From assembly GCA_041946865.1 (NCBI GenBank), contig JBHGBF010000253.1:1-8155 (forward strand): a stretch of DNA of 8,155 bases, read 5' to 3'. Shown piece after piece: positions 1 through 6,588 of the stretch. The notes under the pieces were generated by a model. That model saw only the letters and a program-made list of their open reading frames with translations, was not told the DNA's origin and did not search any database. How positions within the stretch are numbered: the stretch's first letter is position 1; every line of letters starts with the position of its first letter. The position numbers and the translations under genes were made by a program. This DNA is from RPQK01 sp041946865 (GTDB lineage Bacteria > Acidobacteriota > UBA6911 > RPQK01).

Positions 1-143
1 TACAGCCACACAGCAGCGGTTCCTGTTGATTCGTCTGTATACTTTCGCCAAAGTCCAGAGAGCCGCAAGCGCAGCGCTTGCGGCTCTGCAAAAACAAGCG
101 CTTTGGGTGCGGCTCTATTCGCTGAATGGGGCAAAGCTGCTTT
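1..143. other. Intergenic end region without a supported gene
   Basis: No convincing coding frame was found here. Apart from the palindrome at 59-87 there is a small inverted repeat, ACTTT-CGCC-AAAGT, at 41-54, directly before the large one. The stretch is the 3' flank of the minus-strand osmC gene and the edge of the window, so the gene to the left is not visible. Confidence 0.5.
59..116. repeat. Perfect 14-bp-arm palindrome plus degenerate third arm copy
   Basis: Positions 59-72 (AGAGCCGCAAGCGC) are the exact reverse complement of 74-87, with a single A between them, so the RNA from either strand could form a very stable hairpin with a small loop. A third, imperfect copy of the right arm lies at 98-116, where GCGCTT and GCGGCTCT are separated by five extra bases (TGGGT). 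The unit sits just past the stop of the minus-strand osmC gene (144), where a transcript end is expected. No T-run follows the hairpin on either strand, so it is not a canonical intrinsic terminator. It may be a dispersed intergenic palindromic repeat. The structure is seen directly; its role is unknown. Confidence 0.75.
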
Positions 144-578
144 CTACACCGGCTGCTTAAGCCGTGCGGTCAGCTCGATCTGGACGCCGGCCAGTGCTTG
201 CGAAACCGGGCATTCGGCTTTAGCCTGTTCGGCGTGCTTTCGGAACGTCTCATCGTCAATCCCCGGAATCTCGGCCTCGGTGTTCAGGTCGATGCCACCG
301 ATCTTGAAGCCGTCGTCTGCTTTCTGGAGGTGCACCCGGGCTTCGGTTTGGATGCGTCGGGGCTCGAAACCGGCCTTGCCGAGCCCCGCCGAAAGCGCCA
401 TGGAGAAGCAGCCGGCATGGGCTGCGCCTATGAGTTCCTCCGGATTAGTGCCCGTCCCCTCTTCGAAACGGGAAGAGAACGAGTATTTGCCTTCCCAGGC
501 CCCGCTGCCGAGCTTCATCCGGCCGTTTCCCTTCCGCAGATCCCCGTTCCAAACAGCTTGAGCTGTACGTGCTGGCAT
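144..578 (-). CDS. osmC: OsmC family organic hydroperoxide reductase
   Basis: The 144-residue product is a cytoplasmic thiol peroxidase of the OsmC/Ohr superfamily, which reduces organic hydroperoxides with a pair of reactive cysteines. Both are present: Cys57 in the helix motif NPEELIGAAHAGCFSMALS and Cys123 in ECPVSQAL. The segment around Arg37 (SSRFEEGTGTNPEE) and the closing strand also match E. coli-type OsmC, and the length equals that family's usual length. An open frame continues upstream to 653, but ATG at 578 is chosen because a strong Shine-Dalgarno (GGAGGAG, 584-590) precedes it with about 5 bases of spacing and the protein then begins exactly like OsmC. It starts 26 bases after the VWA gene's stop, suggesting co-transcription. 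The family assignment is very secure; the exact peroxide substrate is not known. Confidence 0.95.
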   Translation of the reverse strand: MPARTAQAVWNGDLRKGNGRMKLGSGAWEGKYSFSSRFEEGTGTNPEELIGAAHAGCFSMALSAGLGKAGFEPRRIQTEARVHLQKADDGFKIGGIDLNTEAEIPGIDDETFRKHAEQAKAECPVSQALAGVQIELTARLKQPV

Positions 579-583
579 GATCT

Positions 584-590
584 CTCCTCC
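584..590 (-). promoter_or_regulatory. Shine-Dalgarno site fixing the osmC start
   Basis: Read on the minus strand this is GGAGGAG followed by AGATC and the ATG at 578. It is the strongest ribosome binding site in the left half of the window and excludes the longer open frame that runs back to 653. It lies in the 26-base gap after the VWA gene, so osmC can be translated independently from a shared mRNA. Confidence 0.8.
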
Positions 591-604
591 TTTTTGTTGA
601 ACTG

Positions 605-1582
605 TCAGTCCTCTGCTTTGTTCTCCTGACTGCTGGAGTATCCTTTTCGACACCGGGTGATGAATCCTTCTCGTCCCGGCACTTCAACCCTGAGCTCGTG
701 CCATCCGTCTGAGGCACTGGGACTCGGCGCAAAAGTCAGAGTGTAGACATAGCGCAAGTCATTGGCTATTTCGTTGTAGATCCTCGTCAGGTCCCTGGCT
801 TTTTTCGGCCTGAAGCTCTGTGCGCCGGTCTCGTCGGCCAGCAGCATCATCTGCTGCTGCGCTCGGTAGAGCATTTCGTCACGCTCAGGGTCAGGGTCGT
901 GAGTCAGGAGCATGACGGTGTAGATCAGGCAGTCGCTTTCGCGAACCGCCTGGCACAGCTGCTCGAACGTAGCTTTCGAGCCTTTTGTGGCATCCATCAG
1001 CTGGTTATCGGCGCCGTCGCTGAAGATGACCAGGGCCTTTCTTCCTTGGATCTCACGGAAGGCGTCCAGTGCTGTGAGCGCGGCGTCGTAAAACGACGTA
1101 CTCCCTTCCGATCGGATTTGCCTGGCTGCCACCTTAACGGCCTCCCGATTGTTGGTGAAAGGCTGAACCATGGCAGTCTCGGAATGGAACGTGACAAGCG
1201 CGACGCGGTCTTCCGGTTTGAGTTGTTCGCTGAACTTCACGGCAGCTTCACGAAGCAGCGGGATGAAACTGCTCGTGCTTCCGCTCACGTCCAGCAACAG
1301 CAACAAGTGGAAGGGTGCTTCGCTGGCCAGGCACGCGTCAATCACGCGCGGCCGACCGTCTTCGTAGACTGCGAAATCCTCTTTCCGTAGGCCTACTACA
1401 CTCTCGCGCTTCCGTGGGTCCCAGACCGATGCATTAACGTATATCCAATCGGCTTTGACCTTCAGGCGATATCCGGTATCGATGCTCTTGTTGTCAGCCA
1501 GGTCATCTGTATCAGCCTGGCCCAGAAGCGACCAAGTCAGACAGACTAGGGTCGAGGCCGCTAAAACAAAACCCCGACACAT
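605..1582 (-). CDS. Secreted VWFA-related (acidobacterial-type) domain protein
   Basis: The 325-residue protein begins with a Sec-type signal peptide (about residues 5-22, ending GQA). A beta-strand block (about 45-82) follows with the pattern 'v.V.asV.D..k...V.GLrkeDF.VyEDG', typical of the VWFA-related proteins abundant in Acidobacteria. The von Willebrand A domain (about 92-275) has an intact metal-ion-dependent adhesion site: D98-x-S100-x-S102 (DVSGS), Thr162 in STSFYDA and Asp189 in SDGAD. The C-terminus (RCRKGYSS) matches the usual family ending. Such proteins are exported and thought to mediate metal-dependent binding, but no partner is shown here. The start is uncertain: ATG at 1582 gives a clean signal peptide, an in-frame TTG at 1591 adds three residues, and neither has a clear ribosome binding site. 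It lies 57 bases after the EEP gene and 26 before osmC. Confidence 0.88.
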   Translation of the reverse strand: MCRGFVLAASTLVCLTWSLLGQADTDDLADNKSIDTGYRLKVKADWIYVNASVWDPRKRESVVGLRKEDFAVYEDGRPRVIDACLASEAPFHLLLLLDVSGSTSSFIPLLREAAVKFSEQLKPEDRVALVTFHSETAMVQPFTNNREAVKVAARQIRSEGSTSFYDAALTALDAFREIQGRKALVIFSDGADNQLMDATKGSKATFEQLCQAVRESDCLIYTVMLLTHDPDPERDEMLYRAQQQMMLLADETGAQSFRPKKARDLTRIYNEIANDLRYVYTLTFAPSPSASDGWHELRVEVPGREGFITRCRKGYSSSQENKAED

Positions 1583-1639
1583 GGTATGCAATCAGGATAA
1601 ACCGAATCGGAAAAAACAAAAAGTCAAAGCCAAAAGCCC

Positions 1640-2869
1640 CTATTCCTCAACCGGGCGGAAATCCAAAATGATCGGGTCGTGGTCGGACAAGTGTTCCTTT
1701 TGACGAATATCGTGCACGACCAGCGGCTTCTGATCGCCCGCCGGCCTTATTTCCCTTCCGGCGAACCAGTCGAGTTTTAGTGAGCAGCGGCCCTCATTTC
1801 CCGTGTTCTGCTCGAGGGCCCAGTTGATGAACCAGAAACACCATTTGGGTATCCAGTCACCCATATTTCGGTTCAAAGCCAGATCTTTCACGTCGTAGTG
1901 GAGCGTACAGGCCCCGAGCTGATTGAGGTTGCGGTAGTCGTAGCCGCGCGATTCCAATTCCCGGAACAGCCGGCGTTCGAACCACCGTTCCGGGTAAGGG
2001 TAATGGTTCTTGATGACATGCCGCACGCCCATCGCCACCCGGCGGCAGTAGCCCAGGATCGAGTAGGTCGCTCGTTTGGAGTTATAGGTGGAAGTGTTCC
2101 AATCTCCGCCGATCAGCACGGGATAGGAGGGGCTGACGGTGTCAAGGTGATCGAGGACCAGCCGCATCTGATGATGGCGATGTCGCTGGGTCGAATGGGC
2201 GTCGAGATGCACGCTGACGGCCCAGAACCGGCCAAGCGGATGATCGACGACCGCCGCGACTGCCCGCTGGCAACCCAGCCTTTTTTCCTTCCCGCGCATC
2301 TTGTCTTTTCCATTGGGAAGCGCGATGGAATGGGCCTGGAGCAGAGGGTAGCGCGCAAAAAGAGCGTTTCCGTGAAGCGCCAGCGAGTTTTCGCCCTGTG
2401 TCTCGGACTCGAGCCCGCTTCCCTTGTTCAGATTTATGTAGCAGGGAGCGAAAGTATAGTTCAGCCCCATCGCAGAAGCAATTTCCCGCGCGACCAGGCG
2501 ATTACCGCTTCGAGCCATGCCGTAATCCAGCTCGGTCAGAAAGAAGACGTCGCTTGGCGAGAGAAGCGGGTGGTCTCGAAGGGTCGCAATGATTCGGTCC
2601 AGCTGGATTCCACGCTCGATATTCCAGGCGGTAGCACGAATCGCGGCCGCTTGCCCGGGCACCGAAATGCCGGAAACAAAGCTTCCTTGAGCGACGCCGG
2701 CCAGGACCTCTTCCACGGCCGGCTTGATCTGCCGATAGAGCTCCGACCTTTCCAGCTCCTTGGTCGAAGAAAAACGACGAAGCTCGGGAAAAAACCTGGC
2801 AAGATTGTGCACCAAGACGTCACCGCTCACGCCCGGAGCAACAACGGTCGAATCAGTCGGGTAATTCAC
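1640..2869 (-). CDS. Endonuclease/exonuclease/phosphatase (EEP) family hydrolase
   Basis: The 409-residue protein is a metal-dependent phosphodiesterase or phosphatase of the EEP (DNase I/exonuclease III-like) fold. The catalytic motifs occur in order: Asn83 (ATAWNIERG), Glu113 (LTELDYG), His221 (SVHLDAHS), Asp256 and Asn258 (GGDWNTSTY), a late Asp367 (KLDWFAGR) and the closing Asp396-His397 (SDHDPI). An N-terminal segment of about 75 residues precedes the fold with no recognised motif, and a long stretch (about 270-365) separates the DWN and SDH motifs. No signal peptide or membrane helix is evident, so it is probably cytoplasmic. The start is GTG at 2869, supported by GGAG at 2878-2881 with 8-base spacing. 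The substrate (DNA, lipid or small phosphodiester) cannot be told from the sequence. It is the first gene of the left minus-strand group. Confidence 0.88.
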   Translation of the reverse strand: MNYPTDSTVVAPGVSGDVLVHNLARFFPELRRFSSTKELERSELYRQIKPAVEEVLAGVAQGSFVSGISVPGQAAAIRATAWNIERGIQLDRIIATLRDHPLLSPSDVFFLTELDYGMARSGNRLVAREIASAMGLNYTFAPCYINLNKGSGLESETQGENSLALHGNALFARYPLLQAHSIALPNGKDKMRGKEKRLGCQRAVAAVVDHPLGRFWAVSVHLDAHSTQRHRHHQMRLVLDHLDTVSPSYPVLIGGDWNTSTYNSKRATYSILGYCRRVAMGVRHVIKNHYPYPERWFERRLFRELESRGYDYRNLNQLGACTLHYDVKDLALNRNMGDWIPKWCFWFINWALEQNTGNEGRCSLKLDWFAGREIRPAGDQKPLVVHDIRQKEHLSDHDPIILDFRPVEE

Positions 2870-2935
2870 TGAGACATCTCCAAAGCAGCCTGCCTAGTTT
2901 ATTACAGGAACCGGCGGACGAAACAGGGCCGTAGG
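2870..2935. promoter_or_regulatory. Divergent intergenic region, presumed promoters in both directions
   Basis: These 66 bases separate the starts of two genes pointing away from each other, so promoters for both must lie here or within the coding starts. An AT-rich patch at about 2896-2908 (TAGTTTATTACAG; TGTAATAAACTA on the other strand) is the only stretch resembling a -10 region. No convincing -35 element is visible, so the promoter position is inferred from gene layout rather than from a consensus. Confidence 0.35.
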
Positions 2936-4327
2936 ATGCCTGTTGACTCGACCGGCTCGGAAAAGAGACCATTACGCATGCAGTCGCCTGCGTCGTCACC
3001 CCTGGCCTTCCACTTGATGGGCAAGCCTGTCGGTCCGCTCTGCAATCTCGATTGTCGCTACTGCTTCTATCTCGAGAAAGAGCGGCTGTACCCGGCCAGG
3101 CCGCAGTGGGCCATGTCAGAGGCTGTTCTCGAGGCTTACATCCGTGAGTACATCCGGGCGCTCGACCTTCCGGTGATCAGCTTTGCCTGGCAAGGCGGGG
3201 AACCCACGCTTCTCGGCGTCAAATTCTTCGAGCGCGCCGTCGAACTCCAGAAAAAGTACGCCGACGGGAAAACCATCGAGAATGCGCTCCAGACCAACGG
3301 AATCCTGCTCAACGACGAGTGGGGCGAGTTTCTGGCGGCGAACCGTTTTCTGGTCGGGCTCTCGATCGACGGACCTCGTGAAATCCACGACCGATACCGG
3401 GTCGATAAGGGCGGCCGGCCGACCTTTGATCGAGTGATCAAAGGGCTGGGCTACCTGAAAAAACACGGTGTCGAATTCAACACCCTGACCGTGGTACAGC
3501 GGCACAATTCCCAGTATCCGCTTGATGTCTTTCGTTTCTTGAAAGAACACGGCAGCGGTTTCATGCAGTTTATCCCCATCGTCGAACGAATCGTCGAGGA
3601 GCCGGAACCGGGAGGCCTGGTCTTGGTCTCGCCTGATTCGGAGCGCCCCGCCCGCGTGACCGAGTGGTCGGTCGAACCCTTGCAGTACGGGCGATTTCTT
3701 TGCGCCGTCTTTGACGAGTGGGTCAGAAACGACGTCGGCCGCTATTACGTGCAGCTTTTTGACGTCAGCCTGGAGGCCTGGGTCGGGCTTCAACCGAGCC
3801 TGTGCGTTTTCCGCGAAACGTGCGGCGAGGCGATGATTATTGAGCACAACGGGGACGTGTTCTCCTGCGATCATTACGTCTACCCCGAGAACCGGCTGGG
3901 TAACATCCGGGAGAACCCACTGTTGTCGATGGTGACTTCCAGCCAGCAGAAAAAGTTCGGTGACGACAAGAGAGACCGGTTACCACGCTACTGCTTTGAA
4001 TGCGACTTCCGATTCGCCTGCAACGGGGAATGTCCCAAACACCGGTTCATCAGGACTCCGGGCGGAGAACCGGGGCTCAATTATCTTTGCCCCGCCTTCA
4101 AGATGTTTTTCAAGCAGGTCGACCCTTACATGAAATTCATGGCGGATGAGTTGCAGCAAGAGAGACCGCCGGCCAACGTCATGAGGTGGGCACGCGAACG
4201 CGATTTGAGAGCACAGGGAAGAACGCGCCCCGGCCGCAATGACCCCTGCCTCTGCGGGAGCGGGAGGAAGTACAAAAGGTGTTGCCGCGGATCTGCCGCG
4301 GATCAACGCGGAAGTGACGCGGATTAG
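2936..4327 (+). CDS. Anaerobic sulfatase-maturase-like radical SAM/SPASM protein with C-terminal SEC-C
   Basis: The 463-residue protein belongs to the anSME family, which oxidises an active-site Cys or Ser of sulfatases to formylglycine in the cytoplasm. The radical SAM cluster motif is C36-x3-C40-x2-C43 (CNLDCRYCFY) and the SAM-binding GGEP is at 87-90. The SPASM auxiliary-cluster cysteines are C290, C296, C311, C353, C356, C362, C366 and C385. Their spacing agrees with what I recall of characterised anSMEs, and Asp312 directly after C311 fits the proposed catalytic base. Residues about 432-450 (GRNDPCLCGSGRKYKRCC) form a SEC-C zinc-binding motif, an added tail absent from the basic family. 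The last 11 residues are encoded by an inverted-repeat arm. The start is unsure: ATG 2936 has a weak ribosome site, and in-frame ATGs at 2978 and 3017 would still keep the catalytic core. No sulfatase gene is nearby. Confidence 0.92.
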   Translation: MPVDSTGSEKRPLRMQSPASSPLAFHLMGKPVGPLCNLDCRYCFYLEKERLYPARPQWAMSEAVLEAYIREYIRALDLPVISFAWQGGEPTLLGVKFFERAVELQKKYADGKTIENALQTNGILLNDEWGEFLAANRFLVGLSIDGPREIHDRYRVDKGGRPTFDRVIKGLGYLKKHGVEFNTLTVVQRHNSQYPLDVFRFLKEHGSGFMQFIPIVERIVEEPEPGGLVLVSPDSERPARVTEWSVEPLQYGRFLCAVFDEWVRNDVGRYYVQLFDVSLEAWVGLQPSLCVFRETCGEAMIIEHNGDVFSCDHYVYPENRLGNIRENPLLSMVTSSQQKKFGDDKRDRLPRYCFECDFRFACNGECPKHRFIRTPGGEPGLNYLCPAFKMFFKQVDPYMKFMADELQQERPPANVMRWARERDLRAQGRTRPGRNDPCLCGSGRKYKRCCRGSAADQRGSDAD

Positions 4328-4395
4328 CGCTGCCGCGGATTAACGCGCAAGAAGTCCGCGAGAATCCGCGTACCATCCGCGTCGATCCGCGGCAG
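4283..4395. repeat. GC-rich inverted repeat built from CCGCGGAT/ACGCGGA units
   Basis: Positions 4293-4325 pair with 4363-4395: 29 of 33 positions are complementary, and the outer 12 bases match perfectly. Direct copies of TGCCGCGGAT followed by C or T lie at 4283, 4294 and 4331, the last inside the loop. Short ACGCGGA units recur between them. The left arm lies in the coding frame of the maturase, supplying codons 453-463 and the first base of its TAG stop; the right arm is intergenic. Such CGCGGAT-type palindromic elements are familiar between genes of environmental bacteria. A stable RNA hairpin at the end of the gene could protect the mRNA or slow RNA polymerase, but no T-tract follows, so it is not a canonical terminator. 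Confidence 0.85.
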
Positions 4396-4559
4396 GCGAG
4401 AAGCTAATTGATTATCCCCACCCTCCAGGCCTTGCTCGGCTAATAGTAGACTCTGAACACCCGGGCCAGAAACCTCACAGGACCGCCTCCTGCGGCTCCA
4501 TGGTATTATTCCGATTAGTTCGTATTCTCTACAAAACCCCTCACGGCAGTGATAAGGAT
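4396..4559 (+). other. Intergenic leader of the Gfo/Idh/MocA gene
   Basis: This is the non-repeat part of the gap between the maturase and oxidoreductase genes. It contains no convincing gene. AT-richer stretches at about 4404-4414 and 4502-4530 are the likeliest promoter locations, but no clear -35/-10 pair was found. The gap (242 bases from stop to start, including the repeat) makes a separate promoter plausible. Confidence 0.35.
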
Positions 4560-4564
4560 GGAGG
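4560..4564 (+). promoter_or_regulatory. Shine-Dalgarno GGAGG deciding the Gfo/Idh/MocA start
   Basis: GGAGG lies 5 bases before ATG 4570 and only 2 bases before ATG 4567. The in-frame GTG at 4549 and ATG at 4558 lie upstream of the site or overlap it. The spacing therefore favours 4570, which also puts the twin-arginine motif right at the N-terminus. Confidence 0.7.
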
Positions 4565-4569
4565 TGATG

Positions 4570-5901
4570 ATGAACCGGAGAGATTTCATGAAGGGAAGCG
4601 TCTGGTCGGGGGTCGCGGCCGGACTGGCATCGCGCATCTCGGCTCAAACGGCTCAACCGGAGCGTGTTCCGGCCAGCGATCGGATAACGGTTGGTGTTAT
4701 CGGCACAGGCGCCAGGGCGCAACAGCTTATGGATGCGGCGCTCGCGATTCCCGGCATCGAGATTGTCGCGGTGTCCGATGCCTACTCAGGCCGCGCCCAG
4801 CGGGCCCAGGAGCGAGCCGGCGGAAAGCCCAAGATTCATCGCGACTATCGCGAGATTCTGGGTGACAAATCGATCGATACCGTCATCATCGGCACTCCCG
4901 ATCACTGGCACAAGGCTATGGCCTTCCAGGCGATGAAAGCCGGGAAAGATGTCTACATTGAAAAGCCGCTGACTTATACCGTCGAGGAAGGGCCGGAGAT
5001 CATCGACGCCGCGAGACGAACCAGGCGTATCCTGCAGGTCGGCAGTCAGGGTATGAGCTCGGCTACGCAGCGGAAGGCCCGGGAGATGGTGAAAGCCGGC
5101 CGACTCGGCCAGATAACGATGATCCGTGCCTCCTACAACCGGAACACGGCGGAAGGGGCGTGGCTTTATCCCATTCCCCCGGATGCTTCGCCTCAGACCA
5201 TCGATTGGGAGGCCTTCCTCGGGCCTGCCCCCAAAAGGCCCTTCAGCCTGGAACGGTTTTTCAGGTGGCGCTGCTTCTGGGATTACTCGGGCGGAATTGC
5301 GACCGACCTCTTCGTGCATCTCGTCACATCCATCCATTACGTGATGGACGCCAAAATGCCAAAGACGGTCGTGGCGACCGGCGAGCTTTACCGCTGGAAG
5401 GAGAACCGCGAGGTGCCAGACACGGTGAACGGGATCATGGTTTACCCTGAAGGGTTTACCGTCAACCTGAGCTCGACTTTCAACAACCAATCAGGCGAGT
5501 CCGCTTTCGAGATCCTGGGGACCGAAGGAACGATCTCCTTCCGGGGCGGGCAGCTGATCTTCCGCCCCGAGAACGCGCACAGCGACAACCACTGGGTGGT
5601 GGACTCCTGGCCCAAGGCCCTGGCCGAAGCCTATTACAGAGACCCCAAGGTGCAGAAAGAGGAGTTGCCGTCCACGTGGGAACCTCGCATGAACCAGCAG
5701 GCCGAAGTCTGGGATGAGCAGGGTGAAGAGGCCACCATCGTTCACTTGGGTTACTTTTTTGACAGCGTCAAGTCGCGCAAACCGCCCCTTCAGGACGCTC
5801 TCATGGGGCATCGGGCGGCCGCTTGCGCCCACATGGTGAACGCCTCGCTGCGCCAGAACGAAGCAGTCAACTGGGATTTCGAGAAGGAAACCTTCAGCTG
5901 A
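4570..5901 (+). CDS. Tat-exported Gfo/Idh/MocA family NAD(P)-dependent oxidoreductase
   Basis: The 443-residue protein starts with a twin-arginine signal (NRRDFMK, then a hydrophobic stretch to about residue 26 ending SAQ), so it is predicted to be exported already folded to the periplasm. The Rossmann fold follows: VGVIGTGARA at 41-50 with glycines 42, 45 and 47, then a second strand ending in Asp70. The family's EKP motif is at 131-133. The C-terminal substrate domain carries GGIATDLFVH (Asp246, His250), the usual catalytic region. These enzymes oxidise or reduce sugars and polyols with a tightly bound NAD(P), and exported members are common in glycan-degrading Acidobacteria, Planctomycetes and Bacteroidota. 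The substrate cannot be assigned. It follows a sulfatase maturase, consistent with a glycan-catabolism setting, but a 242-base gap and a repeat make an operon uncertain. Confidence 0.93.
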   Translation: MNRRDFMKGSVWSGVAAGLASRISAQTAQPERVPASDRITVGVIGTGARAQQLMDAALAIPGIEIVAVSDAYSGRAQRAQERAGGKPKIHRDYREILGDKSIDTVIIGTPDHWHKAMAFQAMKAGKDVYIEKPLTYTVEEGPEIIDAARRTRRILQVGSQGMSSATQRKAREMVKAGRLGQITMIRASYNRNTAEGAWLYPIPPDASPQTIDWEAFLGPAPKRPFSLERFFRWRCFWDYSGGIATDLFVHLVTSIHYVMDAKMPKTVVATGELYRWKENREVPDTVNGIMVYPEGFTVNLSSTFNNQSGESAFEILGTEGTISFRGGQLIFRPENAHSDNHWVVDSWPKALAEAYYRDPKVQKEELPSTWEPRMNQQAEVWDEQGEEATIVHLGYFFDSVKSRKPPLQDALMGHRAAACAHMVNASLRQNEAVNWDFEKETFS

Positions 5902-5931
5902 CCCGCGCCAAAAAGACAAGGGGAAGCCGGG

Positions 5932-6528
5932 CTACTGGACCCGCTGTTCGGGCATGGAAGACCGGACGGGCGGAGCGGGGGCGTTCGGGTCGGGGCGCCG
6001 TTTCGCTGAGTCATTGCCTCCGGGCGGAGGGAGATTGAGCCGGGAATCGGCCCCCGGGGTCCGGAGCGTTGAGCGACTTCCAGAGGGAGTCTGGCCCCGG
6101 ATCGACCGGCCGCGCGTGTCACCTTCGAGCCCAGTAGCTGCAGCGGACGGGATGGTTACCACCGTGGGCGGGGCCGTTGCGCCGGGGGTGGCGCCGGCCG
6201 GCGCCGAACCGGCACTCGGTTGCACCGGGGACGCTGTCAGAAGGCGGTTCCGGCCGCCGGTAACTCCGGGCGTGGGCGGCTGCGCGACCGAGGACGTTGG
6301 ATCCTCGGCGGGGCCTGGGACCATCCCGGGCCTCGGCACGGCTGACCTTTTCTGAGCCGGTACCGCAGTCCGCACGCCCTGAACCTGGATCCTAGGCCGA
6401 GTTGGCGCCACATCCACAGAGAACTGCTTTTCCGGCGCTGAGCTCCAGAAAGTCCGGGTCAGCGTCTGAGCAATCACGATGACCCCGATGATGGCAATGA
6501 TGACGTTTAAATGATTGATGTACTTCAC
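5932..6528 (-). CDS. Small membrane-anchored proline-rich protein, unknown function
   Basis: I do not recognise a family. The 198-residue product has one hydrophobic segment at about residues 7-23 (VIIAIIGVIVIA core), after a short N-terminus, then a tail with no predicted fold. The tail has about 30 prolines and many Ala, Gly, Ser, Thr and Arg residues, with Thr/Ala/Pro-rich runs around 98-130 and PPP at 167-169. It is probably a signal anchor exposing a disordered domain outside the membrane. The start is GTG at 6528 with only a weak ribosome site. It follows the GT-C/TPR gene by 60 bases on the same strand, suggesting co-transcription, and ends 30 bases from the converging oxidoreductase stop. 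Other frames are open here because of high GC, so the gene call rests mainly on the convincing membrane helix. Confidence 0.6.
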   Translation of the reverse strand: MKYINHLNVIIAIIGVIVIAQTLTRTFWSSAPEKQFSVDVAPTRPRIQVQGVRTAVPAQKRSAVPRPGMVPGPAEDPTSSVAQPPTPGVTGGRNRLLTASPVQPSAGSAPAGATPGATAPPTVVTIPSAAATGLEGDTRGRSIRGQTPSGSRSTLRTPGADSRLNLPPPGGNDSAKRRPDPNAPAPPVRSSMPEQRVQ

Positions 6529-6588
6529 GATTGTCCGTCAGAGCCGGGAGAAGGCTGTCCCGGCTTCCGATTCCTATTATAACCGCTG

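Noticed and set aside
1596..1627. TTGACT (minus strand, 1627-1622) followed by TTTATC, promoter-like upstream of the VWA gene
   Set aside because: The spacer is 20 bases, too long for a good sigma-70 promoter, and the -10 match is poor. It could be an internal promoter but is not supported enough to list.
1898..2872. Long open plus-strand frame of 324 codons opposite the EEP gene
   Set aside because: It is antisense to a gene with all catalytic motifs intact, and its translation has no recognisable motif or sensible composition. High GC makes antisense frames stay open.
3116..3874. Open minus-strand frame of 252 codons opposite the maturase gene
   Set aside because: It lies wholly inside the radical SAM gene on the other strand and shows no family features.
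4786..5490. Open minus-strand frame of 234 codons opposite the Gfo/Idh/MocA gene
   Set aside because: It is a shadow of a well-supported gene, with no motif of its own.
6190..6205. Perfect 16-base palindrome GGCGCCGGCCGGCGCC inside the proline-rich gene
   Set aside because: It lies in a run of Ala/Pro/Gly codons of very high GC, where such palindromes arise easily. No second copy or regulatory context was seen.
5954..6355. Plus-strand frame of 133 codons over the proline-rich gene
   Set aside because: Its translation is Gly/Arg/Pro-rich low-complexity sequence without a signal or helix. The minus-strand frame has a clear membrane anchor and fits the neighbouring gene's direction, so it was preferred.
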